Assembly (NCBI RefSeq): GCF_932274485.2
Contig: NC_065879.2
Span: 95,493,959 to 95,557,958 of the forward strand
Direction: 5' to 3'
DNA length: 64,000 nt
Source: Patella vulgata
Taxonomy: Eukaryota; Mollusca; Gastropoda; Patellidae
The notes below the pieces were generated by a model, which saw only the letters and a program-made list of their open reading frames with translations, was not told the DNA's origin and made no database searches. Of the stretch, positions 11,476-21,742 are shown piece by piece (the first letter of the stretch is position 1; the number at the start of each line of letters is the position of its first letter). Both the position numbers and the translations under genes were made by a program.

Positions 11476-12740
11476 GTGATTAATTCATCACAATTCCAAG
11501 ACATTACGAGAAGGTTTAGAGTCTGTGCACAGTCTATACATCAGTATCTGGTGTGTCCACCGCGATTGTCAATAACAGCAGCGTCTGTACATGGAGTGGA
11601 CCAGACGATTGATGAACGCCATTGGCACCAGGAACCACACTCTCAGGAAAGCTTGGCGCAATCCATCGGCTGTGTTTGGTCTCGGTACGACGTTATTAAG
11701 TCTCCTCTGAATTTCTTCCCAAAGATGTTCAATCGGGTTTAAGTCGGGACTAAGTCCAGAGTAACTCTGTCGGTGTGGGTACGGGCGTTGTCATGCTGGT
11801 AAATGTTGTTTCGATGACGTGCGAAATGTGTTATTAGGTGGGGTCTGAGAGCTTGATAGATGTAGCGCACTGCTGTGATGGCACCTCCTCTCACGGGACC
11901 ATGATTTTGGAACACCACAGGACCTACTCTCTGGTTCAGGCCGATTCCACCCCAAACCATTATGTTTGGACCTCCCTATGAGTCTCGTTCCATGACACAA
12001 TGGTCAGAATAACGCTGGCCACGTCACGCCATATTCTGGTCCTGCCATCTTCAGTTGATACGCAATACCGACTCTCATCTGTGAACAGAACAGTTCTCCA
12101 TTGACTGTGTCGCCAGTTCTGGTGTTGTTGGACAAACTGTAGACGTTCACGTAGATGGCGAGGGGCGAGGATCGGTCCACGGTAAGGCCTACGACAATGA
12201 TGTTCTCTCTGGTGAGACTTCGACGCGCTGTATCGGTACTGATAGGTTCCCCTCTGCCTGGCGTACTGTCTCAGATGCCTGTGTGAACGGATTCAGCACG
12301 TGCTGTCGTACAACATGGCGGTCTTGGGACTAACATATGGTTGAACCTTTTTTTAACTATTTCGCTTGCGCGAACGGGTCTTTAGCAGTGGGAGGACCCG
12401 GAGAAAACCCACGAGGATGGACAGGCGACCTTACACCTTGGCACGCACAACCGGGGATTCGAAACCACGCCAGTTGACTCAATAACAGACCTTATGATAC
12501 AGCGCGCACGCGCTAACCATTCGGACATCCAATACCCTGGTGTTGGTGGCCCGAAAGCGTTGCTGAAGCCTGTAGATGGTCCGAACATTGACCTGGAAGT
12601 GATTGGCAACGGTTTGGGCAGTGTTGCCAGCGTCAAGTCTTCCAAGCGCCTGGTTCCTGTGAGCCGTCTTGGGTCGTGGCATACTGCTGACGTTGTAGTG
12701 TGAATGATTCAACCAGGTATGGGGGTGCATTTTATAGGGC
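11476..12740 (-). pseudogene. Second Tc1-type transposase, split by a SINE
   Basis: On the minus strand the N-terminal HTH is clear (12700-12530: MPRPKTAHRNQALGRLDAGN, then VANHFQVNVRTIYRLQQRF). After a SINE insertion the catalytic half follows: VMVWGGIGLN (11960), the second Asp in YQHDNARTHT (about 11800), and PDLNPIEHLWEEIQRRL with the catalytic Glu (about 11740-11690), then the usual C-terminus. The regions between are out of frame with one another, so the gene is dead. This family differs from the Tc1 at 4323-5841 (PRPKTAHRN start). I could not find its terminal inverted repeats, so the element limits are open. Confidence 0.8.
12320..12530 (-). repeat. SINE family 2 inserted in Tc1
   Basis: It separates the HTH half from the catalytic half of the Tc1 gene. 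It contains the GTGGGAGGACCCGGAGAAAA block, the GGATTCGAAACC B-box complement and the GCTAACCATTCGG A-box complement of family 2. The 3' GACGTTAAACC end is missing. Confidence 0.75.
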
Positions 12741-12856
12741 TGGTCCCGGGGTGAACAGCGCGTGCAGCATGAGTTACATGAAAATCATGGAGAACACATT
12801 ACTGTCTCAGAAGTCAGAAAGTTATGACGGATTTCAAAGAATCAAGTAGTATTCAG

Positions 12857-13620
12857 TATGGAAGGATATCGCTGCCAATATTAAATGCTCTGCGACAATG
12901 TCGTTTCCATTGATTATATGTAAAAAGTACAACGTACAAAGTCACAATACCGGTAATGATATATATATAGAGAGAGAGATGGGGTTTAACGTCCACTCGA
13001 CACAAACTAGGTCACTTCGGGACTAACGCATGGTTCAATTTTATTTCAATAATTCGCTTGCGCGTATGGGTCTTTATCAGTGGGAGGAAACCGGAGGACC
13101 CGGAGAAAACCCACGAGGTTGGACTGGCGACCCTAGTCCTTGCCACGTACAACCGGGGAATCGAAACCCCTCGCGCGCATGCTAACCATTCGGCCATCCA
13201 CCCCCCCCCCCCTGATTTCCTGTTATAGTGTCGTGAATATCCTTGTTCTGGTTTATAGTGTGCCAGGTTTCCGTATATGTTAATAAGTCACGTGATATCC
13301 TACATTTGCATATGCAAGTTGATGCTGTGCGAAAGTTGCTATGCAGAAAGCGTGAAGGACAAATGGGATGTGGCAGAGCGCAAATGTAAAATGTAATGAG
13401 AGAAATGTAAAATGTAGACACGTCAAAAAAAGCATTTTCCCACAAAACATGTGTCATTTAACACTTAACATTTGACGTTTTACATTTAACTCTTGCCTTA
13501 GAGGTATTTTGACTTTATCAATATCGGTATTAGAACTTTATACATTGTACTTTTTACATATAATCAATGGAAACGACATTGTCGCGGAGCATTTAATATT
13601 GGCAGCGATACCCTTCCATA
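12857..13620. mobile_element. Foldback/MITE-like element with ~95-bp inverted repeats
   Basis: The left arm (12857-12955) and right arm (13523-13620) are reverse complements over TATGGAAGG..TATCGCTGCC and GACAATGTCGTTTCCATTGA. The interior holds a SINE family 2 copy and an inner inverted pair of ACATTTTACATTT-like segments (13380-13495). There is no coding sequence. The palindromic layout suggests a non-autonomous DNA element; target duplications were not resolved. Confidence 0.6.
12967..13211 (-). repeat. SINE family 2, near-complete copy
   Basis: On the minus strand the head has the A box TGGCCGAATGG (complement near 13185-13195) and the B box GGTTTCGATTCCC. The middle block carries CTCCGGGTCCTCCGGTTTCC, and the 3' end is GACGTTAAACCCCATCTC next to a GA microsatellite. 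Both pol III boxes match tRNA-derived SINEs. It lies inside the foldback element. Confidence 0.8.
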
Positions 13621-14293
13621 ATTCAGAAGTCGGATTATATATCTGACAATTCAAAAACGTAATTGCATTACAAGCCATACCTGGCCTTTCTAAGTGATCT
13701 GTCAAGCTCAAAACGTCCGAAAATCCAGAAAATAGTCGCAATTTTGAGTTCTAAAGATATACATGTATAGTTTGATAAATACTAAATTCATCAAGTATGA
13801 CTGGACATTTTGTACGTTCATTGTTCCTGATTGGCAGAATCTATACGAATTCCAGTCTTATTTCTACGAGTACAAACTATCCCCTGGACTGATATATCTA
13901 AATATTTATCAGGCCTGGAACAAAGGATATTAAACACAATATTCTTGTTTTAGAAATACAATTTTATTGAAAACAAAACTATGATTGGCAAGACTACTTC
14001 CCCGAAAAGATATGTTTAGAAAATATATTCACCATTTTGTATAGTTAACATCTGCGATACCCATTACAGGGTATTATATCATGTACAATATACTTCATGT
14101 TAGGTTTTTATTAATGCAATATGCATAATCGTATTAGCTTAGGTTTGTACAAGTCCTTATGAATCCGTTTTCTTTATTGACACGGTTGGTCCAGAACAGT
14201 AGGACGTTAAAGCCTATTTTATTCACCCCTAAACGCCATTTGAACAGAATGTTTCTTTTATTTTAAATCAAAGAATGTATAAATCAACTTGTA
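13621..14293. other. Spacer with a SINE 3' scrap
   Basis: No gene is seen. Around 14190-14225 the motif GTCCAGAACAGTAGGACGTT matches the 3' end of SINE family 1 in plus orientation; the remainder is unassigned AT-rich DNA. Confidence 0.45.
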
Positions 14294-14612
14294 ATGAAAT
14301 GTGGTTTTATGGCACGTCAGCACCAACCGGGCTATATTGCGCCAAACATATGGTGAATATTTCAAGACAGGCTAAATTATATCACAGAAAAAGTTATATG
14401 CATAAATAGAAACAATATCACAGTAGTAACTAAAATTAAAGTAAAATAAATCTTTTTATGCATATTAATATTTAAAATACCAAAATGGAATGATAATATA
14501 TACAATTAAAATTTATGATAAAATCCTGTCTCTTTTAAAAAGTCTAACACTTTATTAAATAAACCCGGTTGGGCAAACAGATATAAATCAACTTGGGCTA
14601 ATCACACCAATG
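14294..14612 (-). repeat. I-type LINE 3' end fragment
   Basis: The complement of TGAAATGTGGTTTTATGGCA begins the fragment, followed by the shared GGGCTATATTGCGCCAAACA segment and the last codons of ORF2. The same 3' end occurs at 20834, 33574, 47558 and 52672. Confidence 0.75.
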
Positions 14613-14639
14613 CTTTAAAAAAGAAAGCGATAATAGAGC

Positions 14640-14945
14640 GCAAAGCCATTGACAACAAGAACAGCATCAATTTAAATCATATAATCATTAGGAACACAAA
14701 TATTCAACCAACCGATTGTGTTAGAAGCATTGGTATATATTTTGACTCAGCACTAAATACGTAGGCAAAAAAAGCAAACTGGAAAGATTCGACCATTTAT
14801 AGACCTTGATACCGGAGAATTACTGATTAATGCTTTTATGTCATCTTTTGATTACTCGTTATTAAACCCCATTGATCAACTACAAAAAAAATTCAGAATG
14901 AAGGTGCTAGAATTGGGACCAGGACTAAAGTATCGAAGAATCATA
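14640..14945 (+). pseudogene. Reverse-transcriptase fragment of an L2/CR1-type LINE
   Basis: Two pieces are readable: NIQPTDCVRSIGIYFDSALN (about 14697-14757), which matches the V.NLGV.FDS.L segment, and LINAFMSSFDYSLL..IDQLQ, which matches the (L)I.A...SRLDYCNSLL segment. They lie in different frames with stops between. This is a decayed piece, distinct from the I-type LINEs. Confidence 0.55.
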
Positions 14946-15011
14946 TTATGCGCGTTTTAAAAGATCTAGAAGACTGATATACGCCATGACAAAGACGTCT
15001 ACTAAAAAAAA

Positions 15012-16285
15012 TCAATCACTATCTTTATATTTTAAAATCCACGACCTATTAAATTTCTCTAGAAGAGTGGACAAAGCTTCTGACACAAAAGAAACAGCCG
15101 CAGCCCCAGGATGCATTGCAGCTTCTACCACTTTGGACGCTACAGTCTTGATTATCTCGTCACCTTCTTCAACTTCTTTCTTGGTTTCTCGGCATGGATT
15201 TCTTTGATTGATGTCTACCATTTTCCCAATAGTTTCAACTAACTTTAATATTGTTTTCGACCGAGAGTCATCACTGTCGCTGCCATCGACTATCTTCTGT
15301 TGCAGTGTTTCGAGTTTCTTTTCCAATTTTATTTTCTTATTGTCTTCCAGTAGCCGAGATCTATTTTCTTCCAATTGTTTAAGTTTGTCTTCGTCCTTCT
15401 GCCTTTGGTCTCCCTTAGTGATACGCTGCTCGTCCTCTTCTTTCATCTTTTGAGTTAGACATTGTTTTTTTTCTTCAATTTCGTTTAACTGCCGGTCATT
15501 TTCATCAATCGTCTTTTGTAGTTCTTGAGTTAACTTCAGAAATCGCTCTCCATCCGTTCCTTTCAAATTTTCTTTTGCTTCTTCTAAAATTTGCTGTTGT
15601 TCTTGCCAGAGTTCTGTTTGCGTGCATTCCTTTTCACTTCGAATTTCTTTTGTTCTAACCTCTAGAACTTCAGTAGCTTTTTGATACGCGTCGTTCGTGT
15701 AGTAACCTCCCTCGTTTTCACCAATAGTTTTATAGATTAAGTCCAGAATACCGTCAACATCTTCTCGCAGTTCATTTTTATCTGCCTTGTTGTTGATAAA
15801 CGCGAACCTGTTATTGCACCGTTCCAGTAGATTCTGCAAGACAGGTGATGAATTCTTAATGAAATTATTGAGTGATTTAGAAGCACCCAAATCATCCTTG
15901 CGAGTAAAAACGATGATGACGTGCTGTATAACCTGTTCGCCAAACATCTCCTGCAAAATCGCCACAGAATCGGCTTCTTCTTGCGTAAATCGTACGGCGA
16001 TGGAAATGACAAAGATAAAAATATGGGGACCTGGTTCTAGTAGACCGATACTGCGTAAAATTTCCTTAATGGTTTGTTCGTTAGGATCTCTCGTGTCGAA
16101 AAGCCCCGGTGAGTCAACGACAAATAAGGTGATTTTCTTGTCTAGTTGCCTTTCTGCAAACTGACATCGTTTAGTAACTGAATCTGACCTAGTTTCAGAC
16201 ACGAAAACCTCCTCATTAATAAGATTATTACCAAGATGGCTTTTTCCTGTTCCAATTTTTCCAACAAGCACTATTCGTAGCTTGC
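15012..16285 (-). CDS. GIMAP/AIG1-like GTPase, main 3' exon
   Basis: AIG1/GIMAP proteins are GTP-binding proteins linked to immune and survival functions and are strongly expanded in molluscs. The exon opens at an acceptor (TTTTTTCAG) and reads GKLRIVLVGKIGTGKSHLGN, so the GTG-initiated frame at 16271 is not the true start. In the spliced protein the P-loop is G50-S57, G2 is the Thr of SVTKRC (about 79), G3 is DSPG (99-102), G4 is TRKD (169-172) and G5 is near FINNK (204-208). The family's conserved box between G3 and G4 shows as LLEPGPHIFIFVIS..RFTQEE. Residues about 240-376 form a charged coiled coil rich in Glu, Lys and Gln. The C-terminus (MHPGAAAVSFVSEAL) is mildly hydrophobic, with no clear transmembrane helix. 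No stop or frameshift interrupts the exon, and it is the only intact host coding exon of any size in the window. Confidence 0.92.
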
Positions 16286-17493
16286 CTGAAAAACATCAAG
16301 TAAAATGAACGACTTTAATTCGGATAATCGGTAACTAGCTTTTTTTGTAACAGTAATCATTAATTGTAGAGTAGGAACCAGGCTATTTTAAAGTTCAGCC
16401 GTTTGACTTCCTACAGACTACGAACAACAATTTTATACCCATACTTGATTGTTATGCCACGTTTGACACAGCAACGCCAGGAGTCATTCTTATTTATATG
16501 GTTAAAACATAAACATACAGTGTACGCAATAAATGATGAAATGAGATTTAAGGTCCTACTTTTCTGCAGAACATATTTTCAGTTGCATAAATATGAGGGA
16601 GTAACTTTGTAGAGACCACTATGATTATTTATTGCACACTGGAACTTTTACTTGCTAATTGTAAGGGGGGGGGGGCATCTAATTTTGAAGGCGAAAGACG
16701 GTACTATTACAACTTAACATAATAAAGGCCAAATGCTTTAAAGATGTCTTGAAATAGTCTCGCATACATAACAGCTTTTTTATGATTACATAATGATAAT
16801 AACGACAATATGACACACAATGAAGTTTTGATTGGCACCTTCGAGTAAACACAATCGGGCGGCCAAATGTGTGCAACTTGGATTTGACTTTAACAATTCT
16901 AACGACGCCTACTTTATTCACCATGATTTTTACTACTCCAGCCATTACGGTGAGCATTTTGCACAAGACTGACAGTCTTACTACACTGTCGTGGCACTCA
17001 AATACAACATACTTCTAGAAGTTCTATGCTTGAGCAGTTCATCACGTCATGTGATCAGCTGTGATCGACAGAAATTGGTATATATATTTTAAGTGCGAAA
17101 CATAAATACAAATCTATTTTTAAACATACATTATATAAGAGATAAATCTGCCCATTGCAGGACTTCCTGAAATGTTATATAAACTATTAATTAGACATTT
17201 ATTAACATGAAAAGACCTTAATCAACTCTCGATACCATAAAATTCCCTGGATTTTCGCTGGATTTGAATCCGATCTGCTGCTCAACGCTCGTTCATTTTT
17301 AAATCCCAAAATGGATAATCGAGACTATTTTTATTATCGCTAATATCTCGGTTCAGAGTTGAGCAATGTAACTGAAATTTGCAGCATAATTCACTTACAC
17401 TATCTAGTTTTTAACTATTATAATGAAACCTGCTAGCTTATTTTCTAATCTTCAATAATGTATCCTTAATTAAAACCATGAAATGATACATAC
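16286..17493 (-). other. Intron 3 of the GIMAP-like gene, including an interspersed repeat
   Basis: No coding frame is supported. About 17100-17420 is an interspersed repeat whose diverged reverse complement lies at 49190-49520; both share ATCTGCCCATTGCAGG and GCTAATATCTC. A run of ten G lies near 16664. The rest is AT-rich. Confidence 0.55.
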
Positions 17494-17522
17494 CTTTAGG
17501 AGCGAGCAGATATTTACCACAC
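17494..17522 (-). CDS. GIMAP-like gene, predicted 29-base exon 3
   Basis: On the minus strand the block is bounded by TTTTATTACAG and GTATGTA. It encodes CGKYLLAPK plus split codons at both ends, in phase with the exons on either side. Its length, not a multiple of three, only keeps frame if both neighbours are used. Its acceptor lies 15 bases from the inverted repeat of a mariner transposon, so the upstream pyrimidine tract and possible branch point come from the transposon end. Confidence 0.6.
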
Positions 17523-17694
17523 CTGTAATAAAACATACGAGGGGAAGTCAATAAGTTCATAGAAGTGAGTATTAATACACCCTTGAAGAAATCATCGTTG
17601 ATGTCATTATTGAGATAGACAAGACATAAACAACCCTTCCCGATCATTTACTTAAGATTTACAGCCTGTTGAACACAGGTACCCTCCTGCAATC

Positions 17695-18346
17695 ATGGAA
17701 AGTTCTAAAACTGAGCATCGTGCGGTTATCAAGTTTCTCAAGAAAGAAGATGTGAATGCGACCGAAATACATAAACGTATGGTCAATGTGTATGGGAAGG
17801 AAGCCCCTCAATATTCTATTGTTGCAAAATGGTCAGCTGAGTCTAAGCGGGGTCGCAGCTACTTGGACGATGACCCACGGCCAAGAAGGCCTGTTGAAGC
17901 CATTACAGATGATGGTTGCATGGATACAGGGCTTAATCATGTCCGATCATAAGCACTCTTCTGCACCATAGAAGTTCAGAACTCAGCCTTCTGCTGGCAA
18001 GATCATGGCGACCATTTTCTGGGATTCGGGGCGTGATACTTATAGACACCGCCTAAAACTACAATAACAGGAGCCTACTATGCTTTTTTGTTGAAGCAAT
18101 TGAGAGCGGCGATCAAAAAGAAGAGGTGCGGCATATTAACTGCTGGAGTTATGCTTCTTCATGACAACGCTCCAATGCAAAAGAGTCATATTGCACAGAC
18201 TGCACTTCAACAATGTGGCTTTGAACAACTTATTCTATCTGTTTCGCAATTTGAAATCACACTTGCGTGGTACAAGATTTGGCGATGGTGATGAACTCAA
18301 GGCAGCTACTGAGGCGTGGCAGAGGGGGCAGTCAGAAGACAAATGA
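17695..18346 (+). pseudogene. Mariner transposase, broken
   Basis: The first 85 codons are open and show the mariner N-terminus: MESSKTEHRAVIKFLKKEDV, an HTH with ATEIHKRM..VYGKEAPQ, then DDDPRPRRP. After several stops and frameshifts the catalytic part is still readable: AGKIMATIFWDS with the first Asp of this half, LLHDNAP with the second, and KSHLRGTRFGD near the end. The segment with the last catalytic Asp (SPDLAPSDYH in relatives) is lost. This is the same family as the SETMAR-type transposase domain. Confidence 0.85.
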
Positions 18347-18693
18347 AATGAAATGAAATGGGGTTTAACGTCCTACTGTTTTGCTCCTAAACTGGGCTAA
18401 TGAAGACGGGCATACGCCATACAGTGTGCTATGAGGGAAATTTTGCCCGGGCAGCGGCGCTACGGCGTTCTCTTATATCGAATTCCAACTGCCAAGGGAT
18501 CTTTTACGTGCACGCCAATTTGTACACGGGACCTTGGTTTTTCGTCCCATCCGAACGACTAGACAGCTGCATCACTGACAAGGGGAACCACGCCGGAAAA
18601 TCGGGATGAACTTTCTCGGCCAATGCAGAGATCGAACACCCGACCTCTAGGCTAGCGAGCCAGCGTCTTACCCACTTAGCCACGTGATCCCCA
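18339..18693 (-). repeat. SINE family 1, complete copy inside the mariner
   Basis: A direct repeat CAGTCAGAAG flanks it (18329-18338 and 18694-18703), so insertion was by target-primed reverse transcription. Read on the minus strand, the head has A box TGGCTAAGTGG and B box GTGTTCGATC, and the element ends in GACGTTAAACCCC plus (ATTTC)n. It is younger than the mariner and lies in intron 2 of the GIMAP-like gene. Confidence 0.88.
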
Positions 18694-18865
18694 CAGTCAG
18701 AAGGCATTACCGCAAAGCATACACAATCTCAAAGACAAATGGGCAAAGTGCATCGAGGTCCAGGGAGATTATATTGAAAAATAAAATCAATATCACAACC
18801 ACTGGCTTCTGTTTTATATCCACTTCTATGAACTTATTGACTTCCCCTCCAATTCAAGTTTTCTT

Positions 18866-19141
18866 GGAGGCGAGTAAGACGTTGACTCAACCTGGAACTC
18901 ACGCGTTCGATCCTAGTGTTGGACAATGTTACGGCTTGGTTCCCACTTGTTAGTGGTGCAAGCGTCAAGGTCTGGTAAGGGACAACGTACAGTCATTCGG
19001 ATGGTATGGTAAACAAAAGTCCAGTATACACACTGGCGGTCACGTAAAAGAAACCATGACAATGTATTTCGTATACCCGTCTTTATTAGCGAGGTCAGTG
19101 CAAAACAGTGGGACGTTAACCCATATTCCATTTCATTTTCA
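18866..19141 (+). repeat. SINE family 1, old copy
   Basis: It begins with CGAGTAAGACGTTGACTC and a B box CGCGTTCGATCC, then follows family 1 order and ends GGGACGTTAACCCATATTCC with ATTTCATTTT. It is diverged, and no target duplication was found. Confidence 0.65.
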
Positions 19142-19511
19142 TAGGAAGTGTTTTTTAATAAGCACAGAAAAGATTAACCAAAAGAACTGCCGTGTCATTT
19201 TAATGTACCATTAGAACGTATTTTGGTTTCAAGTGGTGGTGCAGTTAGGACTATAGAATGTCGTAGGTTTGATTCACGGTACGAGTCTACATTTTTCAAG
19301 ATATTTCAAACTGTGTTCTCATGTGTACGGCTCATGGGCTGAAACTGAATGTCGTTTTGATGAATGTGCACGCAATATGCATATTCCAACCGAGGAGAAT
19401 ATAAAACAGACACGCAAAATCACATTGAACAAAAAAGCACAGACACATATCTTAGGTTAAACGTGACAAGACATTAAACTCTGTTTCGGTGTAAGATACA
19501 ATATTACTTAC

Positions 19512-19587
19512 TTATTTTCTAATTCGCTTGTTCTTTTTTTTTGAGCCCGAATCACTTTCTTGTCTTTGGGTGGCAAAAATGTTTTAC
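19512..19587 (-). CDS. GIMAP-like gene, predicted 76-base exon 2
   Basis: The block is bounded by ATTTCAG and GTAAGT. It encodes a basic segment, KTFLPPKDKKVIRAQKKRTS then ELEN, in phase with exon 1 and exon 3. Its start GKTFLPPK resembles the exon 3 product GKYLLAPK, which suggests exon duplication. A run of nine A in the sense strand could be a slippage site. The function of this Lys-rich N-terminal segment ahead of the GTPase domain is unknown. Confidence 0.6.
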
Positions 19588-20621
19588 CTGAAATACGTAG
19601 ACATCCTCAAGATTTACAATAGAACACAACATTGTGAAATAAATGGGGTTTTACACTTGCCAAACATTGTAGCTATGTTTGCTGGGTTACTATAACTAGG
19701 ATGTCTAGGGATAGATCCCAGCCGAGAAGGTTCTTGGGTTTTTCATGTGATTTTTCCACGTCTTTACATTGGCGTGCCTTTATCCGGAGCGATTTGTTTA
19801 GACTTGTAACATTTCCAGTCAAATTTAATGTGCATTTCAGTATGGTTTGTAGTTGCCACTTGTGTAATAGTCATTCACAATAGTTTTGTCAAGAGCTATA
19901 TACATAATACATATATTATGTGTGTAGTCACGATATTTTTTAATGTTCTAAAATTAAAATATTGAAGATCTTAAATTATTGGGATCACCCGACAGAGCGG
20001 AACGCTACTGTACCAATCGCACATAATATTTAAAGTCAAAACAAAGTGCAAGTTTATTCAGACAACTAGTGGTACCAATCCCATATATGAAACACAGTCA
20101 ACCTATATACATACTTAAAACATCAGAGAACAGTTTAATGCATTTAAATTTCTATATCTATATCTAACCACACATTCATGAACTTCCATGAACCCACTTG
20201 TTTCCAAGTTGTTTGGGATTACATCAACAAACACTGAAGGAAACAATCGCACTTGGAAATTACAGTCTGTCAGTAAGATTTTCATAAAACCAGTGAAGTA
20301 GAAAGTAGGACATCAAACTGTACCCTTATACATTTTACAAATAACAATATACTAACTATTCCAGCCCCTACATAAAAATAACAGTTTATGTACAATTCGT
20401 ACGGATAACTCAATAATAAATACATATTACACATTTCCCAAATAGTTACTTAAAGGACAATATTGGTGTCAGCCATTATCACGAGAAAACGAATAAAAAA
20501 GGAAAATATCCGCGTATTACCATGTATTATTAAGTATAAAATGAATAAAAACAAAGGCTATTTTACGGAGCTACGAAGCCCCTTAAGCGCACAATTCCAC
20601 TCTTATATAATTATTGTGTTT
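19588..20621. other. Start of the predicted large intron; no repeats recognised
   Basis: Short frames only (19701-19883, 20463-20657), with no domain. Nothing else recognised. Confidence 0.4.
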
Positions 20622-20833
20622 AAACGAAATGTTAATTCGTTTATAACAAAATATTAATTCGTTATAACGAAATATCAATTCGTTATAACGAAATATTAAA
20701 TCGTTATAACGAAATATTAATTCATTTAAAGTAATATTATTCGTTATAACGAATTAATCATTCGTTATAACGAAATAGTAATTCGCTTAAACGAATTAAT
20801 TATTTCGTTATAACGAATTAGTATTTCGTTATA
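20622..20833. repeat. Palindromic TTCGTTATAACGAA array
   Basis: About eight units of roughly 20-27 bases occur, most containing all or part of the perfect 14-base palindrome TTCGTTATAACGAA separated by ATATTA-like spacers. Because each unit is its own reverse complement the array can fold in many ways. It ends directly at the tail of a LINE copy. Confidence 0.8.
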
Positions 20834-21742
20834 ATGAAATGAAATGTTGTTTAACGGCACGTCAGCTCCAACCGGGCTATATTGCGCCAAACATATGCTG
20901 AATCTAACGAGACAAATTAAAACGATGTCACATAAATGAATTTATATATGTAAATAAAAACAAATATCACAGAAAATATAATTAAAAATAAACATAACAA
21001 ATCTTTTACATATATAAATATTTAAAACGATATACATGATTAAATATATACAATTAAAATTGAGAATAAAAGTTTGTCTCTTTTAAAAATGTTAGTACTT
21101 TATCATATAGCTCCGGTTGAGCAAATAGCTGGCGTATTGACTGGCAACGGTAATATTTAGTTCTAATATACTTGAGATGATTGCACTCAATCAAGATGTG
21201 TTTTACTGTCAAAGGAACATGACAGTGAACACATTCTGGTTGAGGCTCTCGCTTCAAAATGAAAATATGAGTTAAAAAGGTATGACCAATACGAGAGCGA
21301 CACAAAACAACTTCATCCCTCCTGTTGGTTCTATTGGAGTTTGGCCAGTCTCCTAAGAGAGACTTAATGTGATGAAGTTTGTTTGTGTCTGCAAGATCCC
21401 AAGACCGTTGCCAGAAGTCATATATAAATAATGTAATGGACGTTTTAAAATCAGTGAAAGGTAAAAGAAATTGTGATATGGGAAGATCTAAAGCAGACTT
21501 GGCAGCTAAGTCTGCTTGATCATTCAGTTTAATATCAACATGACTGGGGAGCCAGCAAAAGACGGTTAAACTCGTGTGATAGTAGCAGACGATAAATGTC
21601 TGCTACTGAAGGGTGTACAAGCTGCTTATTGTTTATTGCCTGTAAAGAGGACAAAGAATCAGTAAATATAATGTGTTTTAAAGATGAAGAGGATTTGATA
21701 TACTCCAAAGCCTGAAAGATGGCCTGGAGTTCAGCAGTAAGA
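20834..21742 (-). mobile_element. I-type LINE, 5'-truncated copy
   Basis: The 3' end (complement of TGAAATGAAATG and GGGCTATATTGCGCCAAACA) lies at 20834. Upstream on the sense strand come the C-terminal zinc-like domain (CRSRIGHTFLTHIFILKREP, 21305-21054) and RNase H pieces (TAELQAIFQALEY, FTDSLSSLQAINNK; 21750-21535). Frames are broken. It stops within RNase H, where the tail of the next copy begins. Confidence 0.85.

Larger units (their letters stand above)
17538..18850 (+). mobile_element. Mariner transposon in intron 2
   Basis: The ends are inverted repeats: GAGGGGAAGTCAATAAGTTC on the left (17539) and its complement on the right (ending about 18850), extending about 30 bases. TA precedes the left end; the right TA has decayed. 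Inside lie a broken mariner transposase and a SINE at 18339-18693. Without the SINE the element is about 0.95 kb, short of the usual 1.3 kb, so it also carries internal deletions. Confidence 0.85.

Noticed and set aside
16269-16271. GTG at 16271 as translation start of the GTPase
   Set aside because: It lies inside the conserved LRIVLVGK strand, and an acceptor site 14 bases upstream shows this is an internal exon.
20622-20833. CRISPR array
   Set aside because: Units are AT-rich self-palindromes with spacers that are themselves near-identical, in an animal genome.
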